A stretch of 64,000 nucleotides of DNA from Melioribacter roseus P3M-2 (lineage in GTDB: Bacteria; Bacteroidota; Ignavibacteria; Ignavibacteriales; Melioribacteraceae), in the NCBI RefSeq assembly GCF_000279145.1, contig NC_018178.1, positions 2,090,001 through 2,154,000 on the forward strand. Direction: 5' to 3'. The first letter of the stretch is position 1. Each line of letters opens with the position of its first letter. The position numbers and the translations under genes are program-made. Positions 46,606 to 56,245 of the stretch are shown piece by piece. The notes under the pieces were generated by a model. It saw only the letters and a list, made by a program, of their open reading frames with translations. It was not told the origin of the DNA and ran no database searches.

Positions 46606-48777
46606 TTAACCTATTTGTGATAACGAAATGTGTTTTGAATAAGTTTCTTTTAATACTTCTTTTATAACCGCGTGTTCTTTCTCTTTTAAATGCATGTCGG
46701 TTTTAACGATATTAAAAGCCGCGGAGCGTGCAGAGTAAAGAATATCAACGTCCTCGGCTATGTCGGCGTGTTTGAATTCGGGCAGACCGCTTTGCTTTGT
46801 TCCGAACAGATCTCCGGGTCCTCTCAATTTTAAATCTATTTCCGACAGTTCGAAACCGTTATTGGTTTTAGTCATTGCGTTCAAACGTATGAGAGTTTTG
46901 TGCTTTTCAATTTGAGTAGGCGAAAGATAATCGAAGTTATAATCGAATTGATTGACCTTAACCGCAAATTCGTCTTTGGTTATTAAAATACAATAAGCTT
47001 GTTTGTCGCTTCGTCCTACCCTACCTCTCAGTTGATGCAATTGCGACAGTCCGAATCTGAAAGCGTCGTTGATAACGATTATATTAGCGTCGGGAATATC
47101 GATGCCAACCTCGATTACGGTTGTCGATATTAACACGTCGAACTCTTTACGCGCAAAGCTGAGCATCACTTCTTCTTTTTCCTGCCATTTCATTCTGCCG
47201 TGAATCAAAGCGACTCGCAAGTCATTCAAGTGTTCTTTTTTGATGAGTTCGTATTGCGCAATTGCGGCTTTAAGGTCGAGCTTTTCGGAATCTTCTATAA
47301 GGGGATAGACAAGAAACGCCTGGTAGCCTTCCTTGACTTTTTGTCTTATAAAATTGTAAATGTCTTTTAATTTGCTTTCGCCCCGCAAAACGGTTTTTAC
47401 GGGTTTTCTGTTTGCCGGCATCTCGTCAATTACTGAAACGTCGAGGTCGCCGTAAAGAGTCATTGAGAGAGTGCGGGGAATCGGCGTGGCTGTCATTATC
47501 AGTATATCCGGATTTAATCCTTTGTTTATCAACTGCGAACGCTGCAGGACTCCGAATCGGTGCTGTTCGTCTATGACTACAAGACCAAGCTTATCGAACT
47601 CGACGTTATCCTCAATAATGGCATGCGTGCCAATTATAATTTTTGCCTTCCCCGATTTAATGTCGTCGAGAAATCTTTCCCGTTCTTTTTTCTTTTGCCC
47701 GCCTATTAATAAAGCAACTTCTATACCGAGGGGTTTAAGCAATCCAGAAATTTTTTTATAATGCTGGTCGGCAAGTATTTCTGTGGGAGCCATCAATGCC
47801 GCCTGATAACCGCTTCCCGCCGCAATAAGCATGGATATTAACGCTACTACTGTTTTTCCGCTGCCCACGTCGCCTTGCAGCAAACGGTTCATCGGACGGT
47901 CGCTCTCCATATCTAAACGAATTTCATGCAGAACCTTCAACTGCGCCTGCGTAAGTTCAAAGGGGAGAAGCTTCAAAAAGTTTTTAAGCAATTCCGTATT
48001 GGTTTTGTATAAGTTGGTTTTTTTTTGAATTTTTAATTGTTGTTTTCTGAGAGCGACTAATATTTCAAAATAGAATAGCTCTTCGAATTTGAATCTGTAG
48101 CGGGCGCGCTCCAGATTCTCGAGCGATTCAGGGAAGTGAATATTCTTAAGAGCCAGATTCAACGGCAATAGATCGTAATCTTTTATTATATTTTGGGGAA
48201 GAGTTTCTTTTACGGAATCTGCAAAGTCGGATACAGCTTGCGCTACAATTCTGCGCAGTCCCAGATCGCCTAAATTAATCGACCTCAATTCTTTTGGAAT
48301 TCTGTAGAAGGGAATTATTTTACCGGTGTTTAAGAAATCGTTCGACTCTTTGTCGCTTATGCGGTCGAAATCCGGATGCACAAATTGCAGATGTCCGTAT
48401 TTTGTTATTGTGGGCTTGGCGGAAATTGCAAAATAATTTCCCGGATTAAAAACGTCTTTGAAATAAGGAATGCCCTGGAACCAAACGCATTCGAATGAGC
48501 CCGTGTTATCGCTGAAAAATACTTTCAGCAATTGCTTCTTTCCGTATCGTATTATTTCCTTGTCGGTAACTCTGCCAATAACCGTTACTTCGCCTTCGTA
48601 GCCGTTCCTGAGATGTTGAACGGCTTTGACGGTCGAAAGAATTGTAGAACGATCTAAATGCTTCGAAGGGAAATAAAAGAGCAGGTCTTTAATTTTTTCG
48701 ATGCCGATTTTGGAAAAAGCTTTGGCTCTTTTGGGACCGACAAATTTCAAATACTGAATCGATGCGTTTAAGTCCAT
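46606..48777 (-). CDS. recG: ATP-dependent DNA helicase RecG
   Basis: RecG remodels stalled replication forks and branched DNA. The N-terminal wedge/OB domain is followed by the helicase core: Walker A GDVGSGKT near residue 302, the DEQH box in VVIDEQHRFGVLQRS, TATPIPRTL, and motif VI QLRGRVGRS. The length of 723 residues is slightly longer than usual. It is in a minus-strand run after gpsA (53 bases) and before the ATP-grasp operon (72 bases), so it may be co-transcribed with either. Confidence 0.96.
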   Translation of the reverse strand: MDLNASIQYLKFVGPKRAKAFSKIGIEKIKDLLFYFPSKHLDRSTILSTVKAVQHLRNGYEGEVTVIGRVTDKEIIRYGKKQLLKVFFSDNTGSFECVWFQGIPYFKDVFNPGNYFAISAKPTITKYGHLQFVHPDFDRISDKESNDFLNTGKIIPFYRIPKELRSINLGDLGLRRIVAQAVSDFADSVKETLPQNIIKDYDLLPLNLALKNIHFPESLENLERARYRFKFEELFYFEILVALRKQQLKIQKKTNLYKTNTELLKNFLKLLPFELTQAQLKVLHEIRLDMESDRPMNRLLQGDVGSGKTVVALISMLIAAGSGYQAALMAPTEILADQHYKKISGLLKPLGIEVALLIGGQKKKERERFLDDIKSGKAKIIIGTHAIIEDNVEFDKLGLVVIDEQHRFGVLQRSQLINKGLNPDILIMTATPIPRTLSMTLYGDLDVSVIDEMPANRKPVKTVLRGESKLKDIYNFIRQKVKEGYQAFLVYPLIEDSEKLDLKAAIAQYELIKKEHLNDLRVALIHGRMKWQEKEEVMLSFARKEFDVLISTTVIEVGIDIPDANIIVINDAFRFGLSQLHQLRGRVGRSDKQAYCILITKDEFAVKVNQFDYNFDYLSPTQIEKHKTLIRLNAMTKTNNGFELSEIDLKLRGPGDLFGTKQSGLPEFKHADIAEDVDILYSARSAAFNIVKTDMHLKEKEHAVIKEVLKETYSKHISLSQIG

Positions 48778-48830
48778 CTCTTCAAAAATTTTTGGGTCAA
48801 GATAATAAAAAAGGGGAAAGAAATGAATTG

Positions 48831-49832
48831 TTATTCGGACTCGGGTTTCATATCCCGCGTCATTAATTCATACGTAATTTTAACCGGGTCCCGTTCTTCG
48901 AATAAAATTTTGTAAACTGCGGAGCAAATCGGGGTTTCGATCTCGTGATCCTGCGATAGCTTATGGACCGCTTTACTCGTTTCTACTCCTTCGGCAACCA
49001 TATTCATCGACTTGAGAATATCTTTTAATTTTTTGCCTCTGCCTATTTGTTCTCCCACGTATCTGTTGCGACTGTGCCGGCTCATACACGTTACTATCAA
49101 ATCGCCCATTCCTGACAATCCGGAAAAAGTTTCGGGACGCGCGCCCAGCGCCATACCGAGTCTCGATATTTCGGCAATGCCTCTCGTCATTATGGCTGCT
49201 TTTGTATTGTCTCCGAAATTCGCGCCGTCTACAATTCCTGCGCCGATTGCAATAACGTTCTTCAGGGCTCCTCCGTATTCGACGCCCAGTATATCGGTAG
49301 TGGAATAGACGCGGAAATAAGACGTAATAAAAGCCGCTTGAATTTCTTTGGCAGTTAATTCGTCGCTCGACGCAGCGACGACCGCGGTCGGTATCTTCCG
49401 GCTTACTTCCTCTGCGTGACTCGGTCCGGAAAGAACGCCTACTTGCGAAGGAGAAATGTTTTTTAATTCATCCTGAATAATTTGAGAAACAGTCATCAGC
49501 GTATCGCGTTCGATTCCTTTAGAAACGCTAATGAATGTGGTATCTGAAAAATCGTGTTTTTTTATTTGCGAGAGCACGCTGCGTATATACTGCGTAGGGA
49601 TGGCGATAACAATCATATGCTGATGATCGCATGCTTCTTCGAGCGCATGCGTTATCCGTATTTCTTTCGGGATCCTTACGCCGGGAAGATATAATTTGTT
49701 TTCGCGTGACTTGGATAAAGTCTTGGCGTAGCTTTTTTTGTATTCCCAGAGAGTAACTTCATGTCCGTTAAAATAGAGAAGGATAGCCAGGGTGGTACCC
49801 CAGCCTCCGGCTCCTAATACTGAAATTCGCAT
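48831..49832 (-). CDS. gpsA: Glycerol-3-phosphate dehydrogenase [NAD(P)+]
   Basis: GpsA reduces dihydroxyacetone phosphate to sn-glycerol 3-phosphate for phospholipid synthesis. The N-terminal Rossmann motif is GAGGWGTTLA at residues 7-16. The catalytic segment is GVEYGGALKNVIAIGAGI with the conserved lysine, followed by NTKAAIMTRGIAEISRLG. The length of 333 residues is typical. It directly follows plsY, so the two genes make and use glycerol 3-phosphate in one transcript. Confidence 0.97.
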   Translation of the reverse strand: MRISVLGAGGWGTTLAILLYFNGHEVTLWEYKKSYAKTLSKSRENKLYLPGVRIPKEIRITHALEEACDHQHMIVIAIPTQYIRSVLSQIKKHDFSDTTFISVSKGIERDTLMTVSQIIQDELKNISPSQVGVLSGPSHAEEVSRKIPTAVVAASSDELTAKEIQAAFITSYFRVYSTTDILGVEYGGALKNVIAIGAGIVDGANFGDNTKAAIMTRGIAEISRLGMALGARPETFSGLSGMGDLIVTCMSRHSRNRYVGEQIGRGKKLKDILKSMNMVAEGVETSKAVHKLSQDHEIETPICSAVYKILFEERDPVKITYELMTRDMKPESE

Positions 49833-50492
49833 TTATTTCTTTCCGAAAGAAATTTTGTTTTCGTTTCCTTTGAGAAGTCTGTCGATGTTTTTACGGTGAG
49901 TGTAAATAACAAGCAATGCCAAAACAATGGCAAAAGGAAGAATGACGCCATAACCGGCAATGTGTACGCCGAATAAATTTTCGCGAACAAAAAGGATAAC
50001 CGGCACAGAAACGGCAGCTGTTAAAGAACCGAGTGAAATATAACGCGAGAAATATACGACGACTAAAAATATGCCGATAGCAACGAGCATGTCGACCGTA
50101 ATAATGGTCATCAGAAAACCGAGCGCCGTAGCAATTCCTTTGCCGCCTTTAAATCCGGCAAAGACCGTCCATATGTGACCGATAACAGCAGCCACCCCGC
50201 AAAGTATCTGTACCAGCGTGAAATCGTCGAAGGGCGTAATGTTGTTGAACGGAATATTATCCAGATAGAGGCGCGCCACTACTATAACTGCTACTGCCCC
50301 TTTTAGAGCGTCGAGCAAAATAGTTGATACTCCCCATTTCCAGCCGAGCACTCTGAAGACATTTGTACCGCCTGCATTTCCGCTTCCGTATTGGCGGATG
50401 TCTATTCCTTTTACGAGTTTGCTTATTATTATACTTGTGGGTATGGAACCTACAAGATATGAGAGAATGATTACGAATAATAAGTTAAGCAT
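49833..50492 (-). CDS. plsY: Glycerol-3-phosphate acyltransferase PlsY
   Basis: PlsY is an integral inner-membrane enzyme that transfers an acyl group from acyl-phosphate to sn-glycerol 3-phosphate, giving lysophosphatidate. The three family motifs are present: GSIPTSIIISK with SGNAGGTNVFRVLG, then GFKGGKGIATALG, then the late THRKNIDRLLKGNE. About five hydrophobic segments span the sequence. At 219 residues it is a normal length. It sits between ispD and gpsA; its product feeds the phospholipid pathway. Confidence 0.96.
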   Translation of the reverse strand: MLNLLFVIILSYLVGSIPTSIIISKLVKGIDIRQYGSGNAGGTNVFRVLGWKWGVSTILLDALKGAVAVIVVARLYLDNIPFNNITPFDDFTLVQILCGVAAVIGHIWTVFAGFKGGKGIATALGFLMTIITVDMLVAIGIFLVVVYFSRYISLGSLTAAVSVPVILFVRENLFGVHIAGYGVILPFAIVLALLVIYTHRKNIDRLLKGNENKISFGKK

Positions 50493-50549
50493 AATTACAT
50501 CTGATTTATTTATTACACAATTTTATACAATTTTTAAACAAAATAAAAG

Positions 50550-51242
50550 CTATAAATGTTCACCGGTTTTGAGCAACTGTTCAAAGAGTTTTAGGTCGTC
50601 GCCGGTGGTTATTTTGAAATTAAGCGAAGATCCTTCCACAATCTTTACTTTATTGCCGTTCCTGTGAAACAGCATCGATTCGTCTGTGCCGAGGAAATTC
50701 TCGGTTTCGGCTCTTTTAAAAGCCTCCTTAAAAATTCCGTATCTGGCTCCCTGAGGCGTCTGGGCATAATAATATTTTGACCTGTCGGCGTAAGAGTTTA
50801 CGAATTCGCCGCCTTTTATCAAAGTATCTTTAGCTTTGACAGCCGTTACGAAGCAACCGAACTCTTTAGCCGCATTCACCGAAGAAGTTAAAATTACCTC
50901 GCTAACAAGCGGTCGCACCGCGTCATGAACAATGACTATATCGTCGTCGGACGCGTCGTCAATCGAAAGCAATGCATTATAAACCGAATATTGCCTTTCG
51001 GTTCCTCCGGGGATTATATCGTTCAGTTTGTCGAATCCGTATTTATTTCTTATTTCTTTCAATTTGCCGATATAATCTTTATGCGCGGCGACTATTATTT
51101 TATTTATTATCGATGATTTTTGGAATTTTTCAAGAGTATATGCAATTATCTCTTTGCCGTTGACTCGTATAAATTGTTTGGGAACGGGCGCGTTTATCCG
51201 CGTGCCTGTTCCGCCTGCCGGTATAATCGCATAGACTTTCAT
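50550..51242 (-). CDS. ispD: 2-C-methyl-D-erythritol 4-phosphate cytidylyltransferase
   Basis: IspD couples CTP with methylerythritol phosphate in the non-mevalonate isoprenoid pathway. The N-terminal nucleotide-binding signature is AIIPAGGTGTRINAPVPKQF. The later motifs VIVHDAVRPLVS, YAQTPQGARYGIFK and ITTGDDLKLFE match the family. The length of 230 residues is normal. It follows queA by 2 bases. No ispF is adjacent. Confidence 0.96.
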   Translation of the reverse strand: MKVYAIIPAGGTGTRINAPVPKQFIRVNGKEIIAYTLEKFQKSSIINKIIVAAHKDYIGKLKEIRNKYGFDKLNDIIPGGTERQYSVYNALLSIDDASDDDIVIVHDAVRPLVSEVILTSSVNAAKEFGCFVTAVKAKDTLIKGGEFVNSYADRSKYYYAQTPQGARYGIFKEAFKRAETENFLGTDESMLFHRNGNKVKIVEGSSLNFKITTGDDLKLFEQLLKTGEHL

Positions 51243-51244
51243 AA

Positions 51245-52282
51245 TTACAGAATCAACATTGCGTCGCCGTAGCTGAGGAAGCGGTAACCTTCTTTCAATG
51301 CTTTTTTATACGCTTTCATAGTGAAGTCGTAACCTGCAAATGCTGCGACCAACATCATTAATGTCGATTCCGGCGCATGGAAATTTGTTATCAATTTTTT
51401 GGTGATTTTGAAATCGTACGGCGGAAAGATAAATTTGTCCGTCCAGCCGCGGTTCGGTTTCGAAAAACCTTCGGCGGTAACGCTGCTTTCCAATGCGCGG
51501 CAGGTGCTGGTGCCGACTACAAACACATTCTTTTTGCTTTTGAGGGCTTTATTGATAGTCTCTGCAGTTTCTTCCGGTATTTCATAGTATTCCGAATCCA
51601 TTCGGTGTTTGGTCAAGTCTTCGACTTCTACGGGTCTGAATGTGCCGAGTCCGATGTGGAGTATAACGGGAACGAATTTAATCCCTTTCTTTTCGATTTT
51701 TTTAACGAGTTGAGGAGTAAAATGAAGACCTGCTGTTGGAGCGGCAACGGAGCCGTCGATTTCGGCAAAGATAGTCTGATAATTTTCGCGGTCTTCCGGA
51801 ACCGGTTCGCGCTTGATGTATGGCGGAAGGGGCGTGTTGCCGATTTCCTCGATAGCTTTGAAAATATCGCCGGCGTCTTCGTTGAATCTGACCGTTCTAC
51901 CGCGCGAAGTCGTATTATCGATTACTTCGCACCACAGGTTGTCGTTAAAATAAATTCTGTTGCCTATTCTTACTTTTCTTGCCGGGTCGACTATAACATC
52001 CCATATGTTTTCTTCTTTGTTAAGCTCGCGCAGAACGAACACTTCTATCTTGGCATTGGTTCTTTCTTTCTTTCCGATAAGACGCGCTTGCATTACTTTG
52101 GTTTTGTTAATTACAACCACGTCGCCTTTGTCCATATAATCGATAATGTCGGAAAATACTTTGTGCTCAATTTCTTCGGTGGCTCGGTTTAGCACCATTA
52201 ATTTAGCCGCGTCTCGCGGAGTGACCGGGAATTTGGCAATAGCAGTCTTGGGCAAATTGTATTTGAAATCCGATAGCTTCAT
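51245..52282 (-). CDS. queA: S-adenosylmethionine:tRNA ribosyltransferase-isomerase
   Basis: QueA moves the ribosyl part of S-adenosylmethionine onto 7-aminomethyl-deazaguanine in tRNA, forming epoxyqueuosine. The opening MKLSDFKYNLPKTAIAKFPV, the AAPTAGLHFTPQL segment, and the C-terminal TNFHAPESTLMMLVAAFAGYD and FLSYGDAMLIL match the family. At 345 residues it is full length. It is separated from ppdK by a strong terminator, so the queA-ispD-plsY-gpsA-recG run starts here, probably from a promoter in the ~70-base gap. Confidence 0.97.
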   Translation of the reverse strand: MKLSDFKYNLPKTAIAKFPVTPRDAAKLMVLNRATEEIEHKVFSDIIDYMDKGDVVVINKTKVMQARLIGKKERTNAKIEVFVLRELNKEENIWDVIVDPARKVRIGNRIYFNDNLWCEVIDNTTSRGRTVRFNEDAGDIFKAIEEIGNTPLPPYIKREPVPEDRENYQTIFAEIDGSVAAPTAGLHFTPQLVKKIEKKGIKFVPVILHIGLGTFRPVEVEDLTKHRMDSEYYEIPEETAETINKALKSKKNVFVVGTSTCRALESSVTAEGFSKPNRGWTDKFIFPPYDFKITKKLITNFHAPESTLMMLVAAFAGYDFTMKAYKKALKEGYRFLSYGDAMLIL

Positions 52283-52319
52283 TAGTTCCTCATCTCCTTG
52301 TTGTCTAAATAAATATTTC

Positions 52320-52346
52320 GGGCTGCCTTAACAAAGGCAGCCCGGG
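52320..52346 (-). terminator. Terminator after ppdK
   Basis: A perfect 10-bp inverted repeat GGGCTGCCTT (52320-52329) / AAGGCAGCCC (52334-52343) lies 17 bases after the ppdK stop. The downstream side on the minus strand is AT-rich rather than a pure T run. It closes the long smc-lpx-ppdK run. Confidence 0.8.
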
Positions 52347-52359
52347 AATTCAATCCATA

Positions 52360-55164
52360 TTATTTTTTCTTATTGCTTGTTTTTGCAGCTTTTTTCTTGG
52401 CAGCGGGTTTGGCGGATTTTGCTTCTTTAATAGCCGCTTGAGCCGCAGCCAGACGCGCAATCGGCACGCGGAAAGGCGAGCAGCTTACATAATCGAGACC
52501 GATATTGTGGCAGAATACGACGGATTTGGGTTCGCCGCCGTGTTCGCCGCATATACCGATTTTAAGATCGGGTCTGGTTGCGCGTCCTTTCGCTACGCCG
52601 ATTTTCATCAGTTCGCCGACGCCTTCCTGATCGATCGACTGGAACGGATCTTCGGGAAGAATTTTCTTTTCGAGATAATCGGGGAGGAATCCGCCGATAT
52701 CGTCGCGCGAAAATCCGAAGCCCATCTGAGTCAGGTCGTTTGTGCCGAACGAGAAGAATTGCGCGTATTCGGCAATCTTATTGGCTGTCAATGCGGCGCG
52801 AGGAATTTCGATCATTGTGCCAGTAAGGTGCGGAATCTTTTTAAGACCGAATTTTTCACATACTTCTTTGTGAACTCGAACAACGATATCGTACTGATGT
52901 TTCAGTTCGTTTACGTGACTTACAACGGGAATCATGATTTCAGGGAAGGGTTTTTTGCCTTCTTTTATTAATTCCGCTGCGGCTTCGAAAATTGCTCTTA
53001 CCTGCATTTCTGTCACTTCGGGGAACGTGATACCCAAACGTACGCCGCGATGTCCCATCATCGGGTTGTTTTCATGAAGCGATTCTGCGCGTTCGTTTAA
53101 TTCTTCGAGCGTAATGCCGAGGCTTTTTGCGAGTTTTTCTCTTTCTTCCTGGCTATGGGGTACGAACTCGTGTAACGGCGGATCGAGAGTTCTGATTGTT
53201 ACGCCGTATTTGTCCATAGCTTCGAGAGTGCCTTTTATGTCGGCTTTCACGTACGGGAATAATTCGTCGAGAGCCTTTCTTCTTTCATCTTCTGTCTTCG
53301 ATACAATCATTTTACGCAGTTTGGACAGAGGCTCTTCGGAATTTTTACCGTAGAACATATGCTCGGTTCTGAAAAGACCGATGCCTTCGGCGCCGAAGGA
53401 TCTTGCTTTGGAAGCGTCTTCAGGAGTGTCTGCGTTCGTTCTGATTTTGAGTCTTCTGAACTGGTCGCACAATTTCATTAATTTCTGGAAGTACGGATTT
53501 TCCTCGGCGGCTTTAATCATCGGCAATTCGCCGAGATATACGACGCCTTTGGTTCCGTTGAGCGTAATCCAATCGCCTTCCTTGAGTGTGTAACCGTTGG
53601 TGGTCATTGTTTTGTCTTTGAAATTGATTTTGATCGAACCGGCGCCAACGATACAGCATTTGCCCCAGCCGCGCGCTACGAGAGCTGCGTGGGAAGTCAT
53701 ACCGCCTCTTGCAGTAAGGATGGCTTCGGCGGCGCGCATGCCTTCGATATCTTCAGGATTGGTTTCTTCGCGCACGAGAATAACTCGTTTGCCGGCTTTT
53801 GCCCATTTAACCGCCTCTTCGGAACTGAATACAATTTGTCCGCTCGCTCCGCCGGGGCCAGCAGGCAATCCTTTTGCCACCATCGTAGCGGTTGTTTCTG
53901 CTTTCGGATCGATAATCGGGTGAAGCAGTTCGTCCAATTGCGCCGGATTAACGCGTAATATTGCTTCTTCTTTTGTAATTAATTTTTCCTGCAACATATC
54001 GAGCGCCATTTTAACAGCGGCAGGTCCGTTGCGTTTACCTACGCGGCACTGAAGCATATAAAGTTTACCTTCCTGAATCGTGAACTCGATGTCGAGCATG
54101 TCGCGGTAATGTTTTTCGAGCATCTTTTGATAGCCGAGCAGTTCTTTGTAAACTTTCGGCATTGCTGTTTCTAGCGAAGGAAGGTGTTTGGTGTGCTCGG
54201 ATTTTCCGATTTCGTTGATCGGGTTCGGAGTTCTGATACCCGCTACAACGTCTTCGCCCTGAGCGTTAGGCAACCATTCTCCGTAGAAATATTTTTCGCC
54301 GGTAGCGGGGTTGCGTGTGAATGCAACGCCTGTAGCCGATGTGTCGCCCATATTTCCGAAAACCATCGACTGAACGTTGACTGCCGTGCCCCAATCGTCG
54401 GGAATACCTTCGAAGCGACGGTATGAAATAGCGCGCTTACCCATCCAGCTCTGGAATACTGCGGCGATTGCGCCCCACAATTGTTCCATCGGATCTTCGG
54501 GGAAAGGTTTACCGAGCACTTCCTGAACTTTTGCTTTGTAGATTTCAATAAGTTCCTTCAAATCGTCTGCAGTCAGATCGACGTCGCTTTGATAGCCTTT
54601 GGCTTCTTTCATTTTTTCGAGTTCGGCTTCGAGCTGTTGGCGAACGCCTTTGCCTTCTTCGGGTTCGATACCGGCTGCTTTTTCCATAACAACGTCGGAA
54701 TACATCTGAATCAAACGGCGATGCGAATCGTAAACAAAGCGCGGATTGTTCGTCTTTTTAATCAATCCTTCGCGGGTTTCATTGTTCAAACCGACATTCA
54801 GGATCGTTTCCATCATACCGGGCATCGAAGCTCTTGCGCCCGAACGTACGGAAACCAATAACGGATTGTCTTTGTCGCCGAATTTAGCGCCCATTTCGTT
54901 CTCAACTTTTTTGAGCGCGTCGAGAACTTGTTGCTTGAGTTCTTTCGGATATTTTTTGTTGTTTTTGTAATAAGCGGTGCACACTTCTGTCGTGATTGTA
55001 AAGCCTGCCGGAACGGGCAATCCGATGTTAACCATTTCCGCAAGGTTTGCTCCTTTACCGCCCAGAAGCTCCTTCATGTCTGCTTTTCCTTCGGCTTTCT
55101 TACCGCCAAAGAAATAAACATACTTGGGGGTTTTGCGTTTTGTTTGTGACTTACTTTTAGCCAT
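52360..55164 (-). CDS. ppdK: Pyruvate, phosphate dikinase
   Basis: PPDK interconverts pyruvate, ATP and phosphate with phosphoenolpyruvate, AMP and pyrophosphate. The N-terminal ATP-grasp domain has LGGKGANLAEMVNIGLPVPAG; the swivelling domain carries the phosphorylated histidine H492 (GGMTSHAALVARGWGK); the PEP-binding barrel has GIGLFRTEHMF and the cysteine motif ICGEHGG near the end. The length of 934 residues includes an additional alanine/lysine-rich tail (about 25 residues) not typical of the family. It lies 13 bases after lpxK, so a central-metabolism enzyme closes a lipid A operon; whether the link is functional is unknown. Confidence 0.97.
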   Translation of the reverse strand: MAKSKSQTKRKTPKYVYFFGGKKAEGKADMKELLGGKGANLAEMVNIGLPVPAGFTITTEVCTAYYKNNKKYPKELKQQVLDALKKVENEMGAKFGDKDNPLLVSVRSGARASMPGMMETILNVGLNNETREGLIKKTNNPRFVYDSHRRLIQMYSDVVMEKAAGIEPEEGKGVRQQLEAELEKMKEAKGYQSDVDLTADDLKELIEIYKAKVQEVLGKPFPEDPMEQLWGAIAAVFQSWMGKRAISYRRFEGIPDDWGTAVNVQSMVFGNMGDTSATGVAFTRNPATGEKYFYGEWLPNAQGEDVVAGIRTPNPINEIGKSEHTKHLPSLETAMPKVYKELLGYQKMLEKHYRDMLDIEFTIQEGKLYMLQCRVGKRNGPAAVKMALDMLQEKLITKEEAILRVNPAQLDELLHPIIDPKAETTATMVAKGLPAGPGGASGQIVFSSEEAVKWAKAGKRVILVREETNPEDIEGMRAAEAILTARGGMTSHAALVARGWGKCCIVGAGSIKINFKDKTMTTNGYTLKEGDWITLNGTKGVVYLGELPMIKAAEENPYFQKLMKLCDQFRRLKIRTNADTPEDASKARSFGAEGIGLFRTEHMFYGKNSEEPLSKLRKMIVSKTEDERRKALDELFPYVKADIKGTLEAMDKYGVTIRTLDPPLHEFVPHSQEEREKLAKSLGITLEELNERAESLHENNPMMGHRGVRLGITFPEVTEMQVRAIFEAAAELIKEGKKPFPEIMIPVVSHVNELKHQYDIVVRVHKEVCEKFGLKKIPHLTGTMIEIPRAALTANKIAEYAQFFSFGTNDLTQMGFGFSRDDIGGFLPDYLEKKILPEDPFQSIDQEGVGELMKIGVAKGRATRPDLKIGICGEHGGEPKSVVFCHNIGLDYVSCSPFRVPIARLAAAQAAIKEAKSAKPAAKKKAAKTSNKKK

Positions 55165-55177
55165 TAGTTACCTCCAA

Positions 55178-56245
55178 TTAGTTTTTGTGAGTGGGATTAT
55201 ATTTTATTTTGCTAATTATCATATCGTCGAATTTCTCGGAGTCTTCTATTTTTAATGAAATTTTCAGATAGAAAATATCGATGTCGTCCAGTTCCTTCGA
55301 ATATTTTGTCAATTTTACGGCGTCTTTCTGGGTAGTGAGCACCGAGTAAGCGTTTGTATCGTAAAATTGCTTGCGTATAGCCTGCACTTCCTTCAAAGTA
55401 TAGTTTTTGTGGTCGGGAAAAAGCATTTTATTTGTAAAGTCGATTTCGTTTTTTTCCAGTACGTTCAAAAAAGAATGAGGCTTGGCAACGCCGCACACAA
55501 TCAAACTTTTCTGTCCCTTAAAATCTTCGAACGAATATTTTTTATGCGTTTTTACGTCGTAAATTCCTTCCACTTCATAATAAGCCCGGAAGACGGGTTT
55601 GTTTTCAAAATGATGTTTGAGCGATTCGGGCAGGCTGTAGTCGTCGAGAAATTTACGATTTAATATTATCAGGTCGGCACGTTTAAGCGAATCGAAAGGC
55701 TCGCGCATATTGCCGAGCGGAAGAAGCCGCTGTTCTTTATTCCCGGTTTTATTAAGGAATCGCTGGTCGATAATTACAATGTCGATATCTCTGTGAATCC
55801 ACCTGTGTTGAAAAGCGTCGTCGAGTATTATGGCTTCGATATCCGTTTCTTCGAGCATCCGTTTGCAGCCGTCGACCCTGTTTTCGGAAACCGCAGTCGG
55901 AAGACTCGTTTCGGTCGAAACAAAATACATCTCGTCGCCGCAGTCGTCAACGGTTGAATAGATTTTTTTGCCGTCGGAGACAAGCAGATAGCCGCTTGTT
56001 TTACGTCGGTAGCCCCGGCTCAAAATACCCGCTCGTATTCCGTTTCTTTTCATCAGTTCGGCGAGATATAAAACCGCGGGCGTTTTGCCCGAACCTCCAA
56101 CGGTTATGTTTCCTACAGAAATCACCTTTGCATTAACTCTTTCTGTTTTAAATATTCCTTTGTCGAAAAGATAATTTCTAAATTTAATTGCCAGAAAATA
56201 GAAAGCGACCAAAGGCGCCGATATAATTCTTAAAACATCAATCAA
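55178..56245 (-). CDS. lpxK: Tetraacyldisaccharide 4'-kinase
   Basis: LpxK phosphorylates the 4' position of the lipid A precursor disaccharide at the inner face of the inner membrane. The N-terminal membrane-associated helix is followed by the P-loop-like GNITVGGSGKTP at residues 45-56. Also conserved are GILSRGYRRK, DEMYFVS, ILDDAFQHRWIHRDIDIVIID and the C-terminal VLTTQKDAVKLT. The length of 355 residues is normal. It overlaps the acyltransferase gene by 8 bases. Confidence 0.96.
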   Translation of the reverse strand: MIDVLRIISAPLVAFYFLAIKFRNYLFDKGIFKTERVNAKVISVGNITVGGSGKTPAVLYLAELMKRNGIRAGILSRGYRRKTSGYLLVSDGKKIYSTVDDCGDEMYFVSTETSLPTAVSENRVDGCKRMLEETDIEAIILDDAFQHRWIHRDIDIVIIDQRFLNKTGNKEQRLLPLGNMREPFDSLKRADLIILNRKFLDDYSLPESLKHHFENKPVFRAYYEVEGIYDVKTHKKYSFEDFKGQKSLIVCGVAKPHSFLNVLEKNEIDFTNKMLFPDHKNYTLKEVQAIRKQFYDTNAYSVLTTQKDAVKLTKYSKELDDIDIFYLKISLKIEDSEKFDDMIISKIKYNPTHKN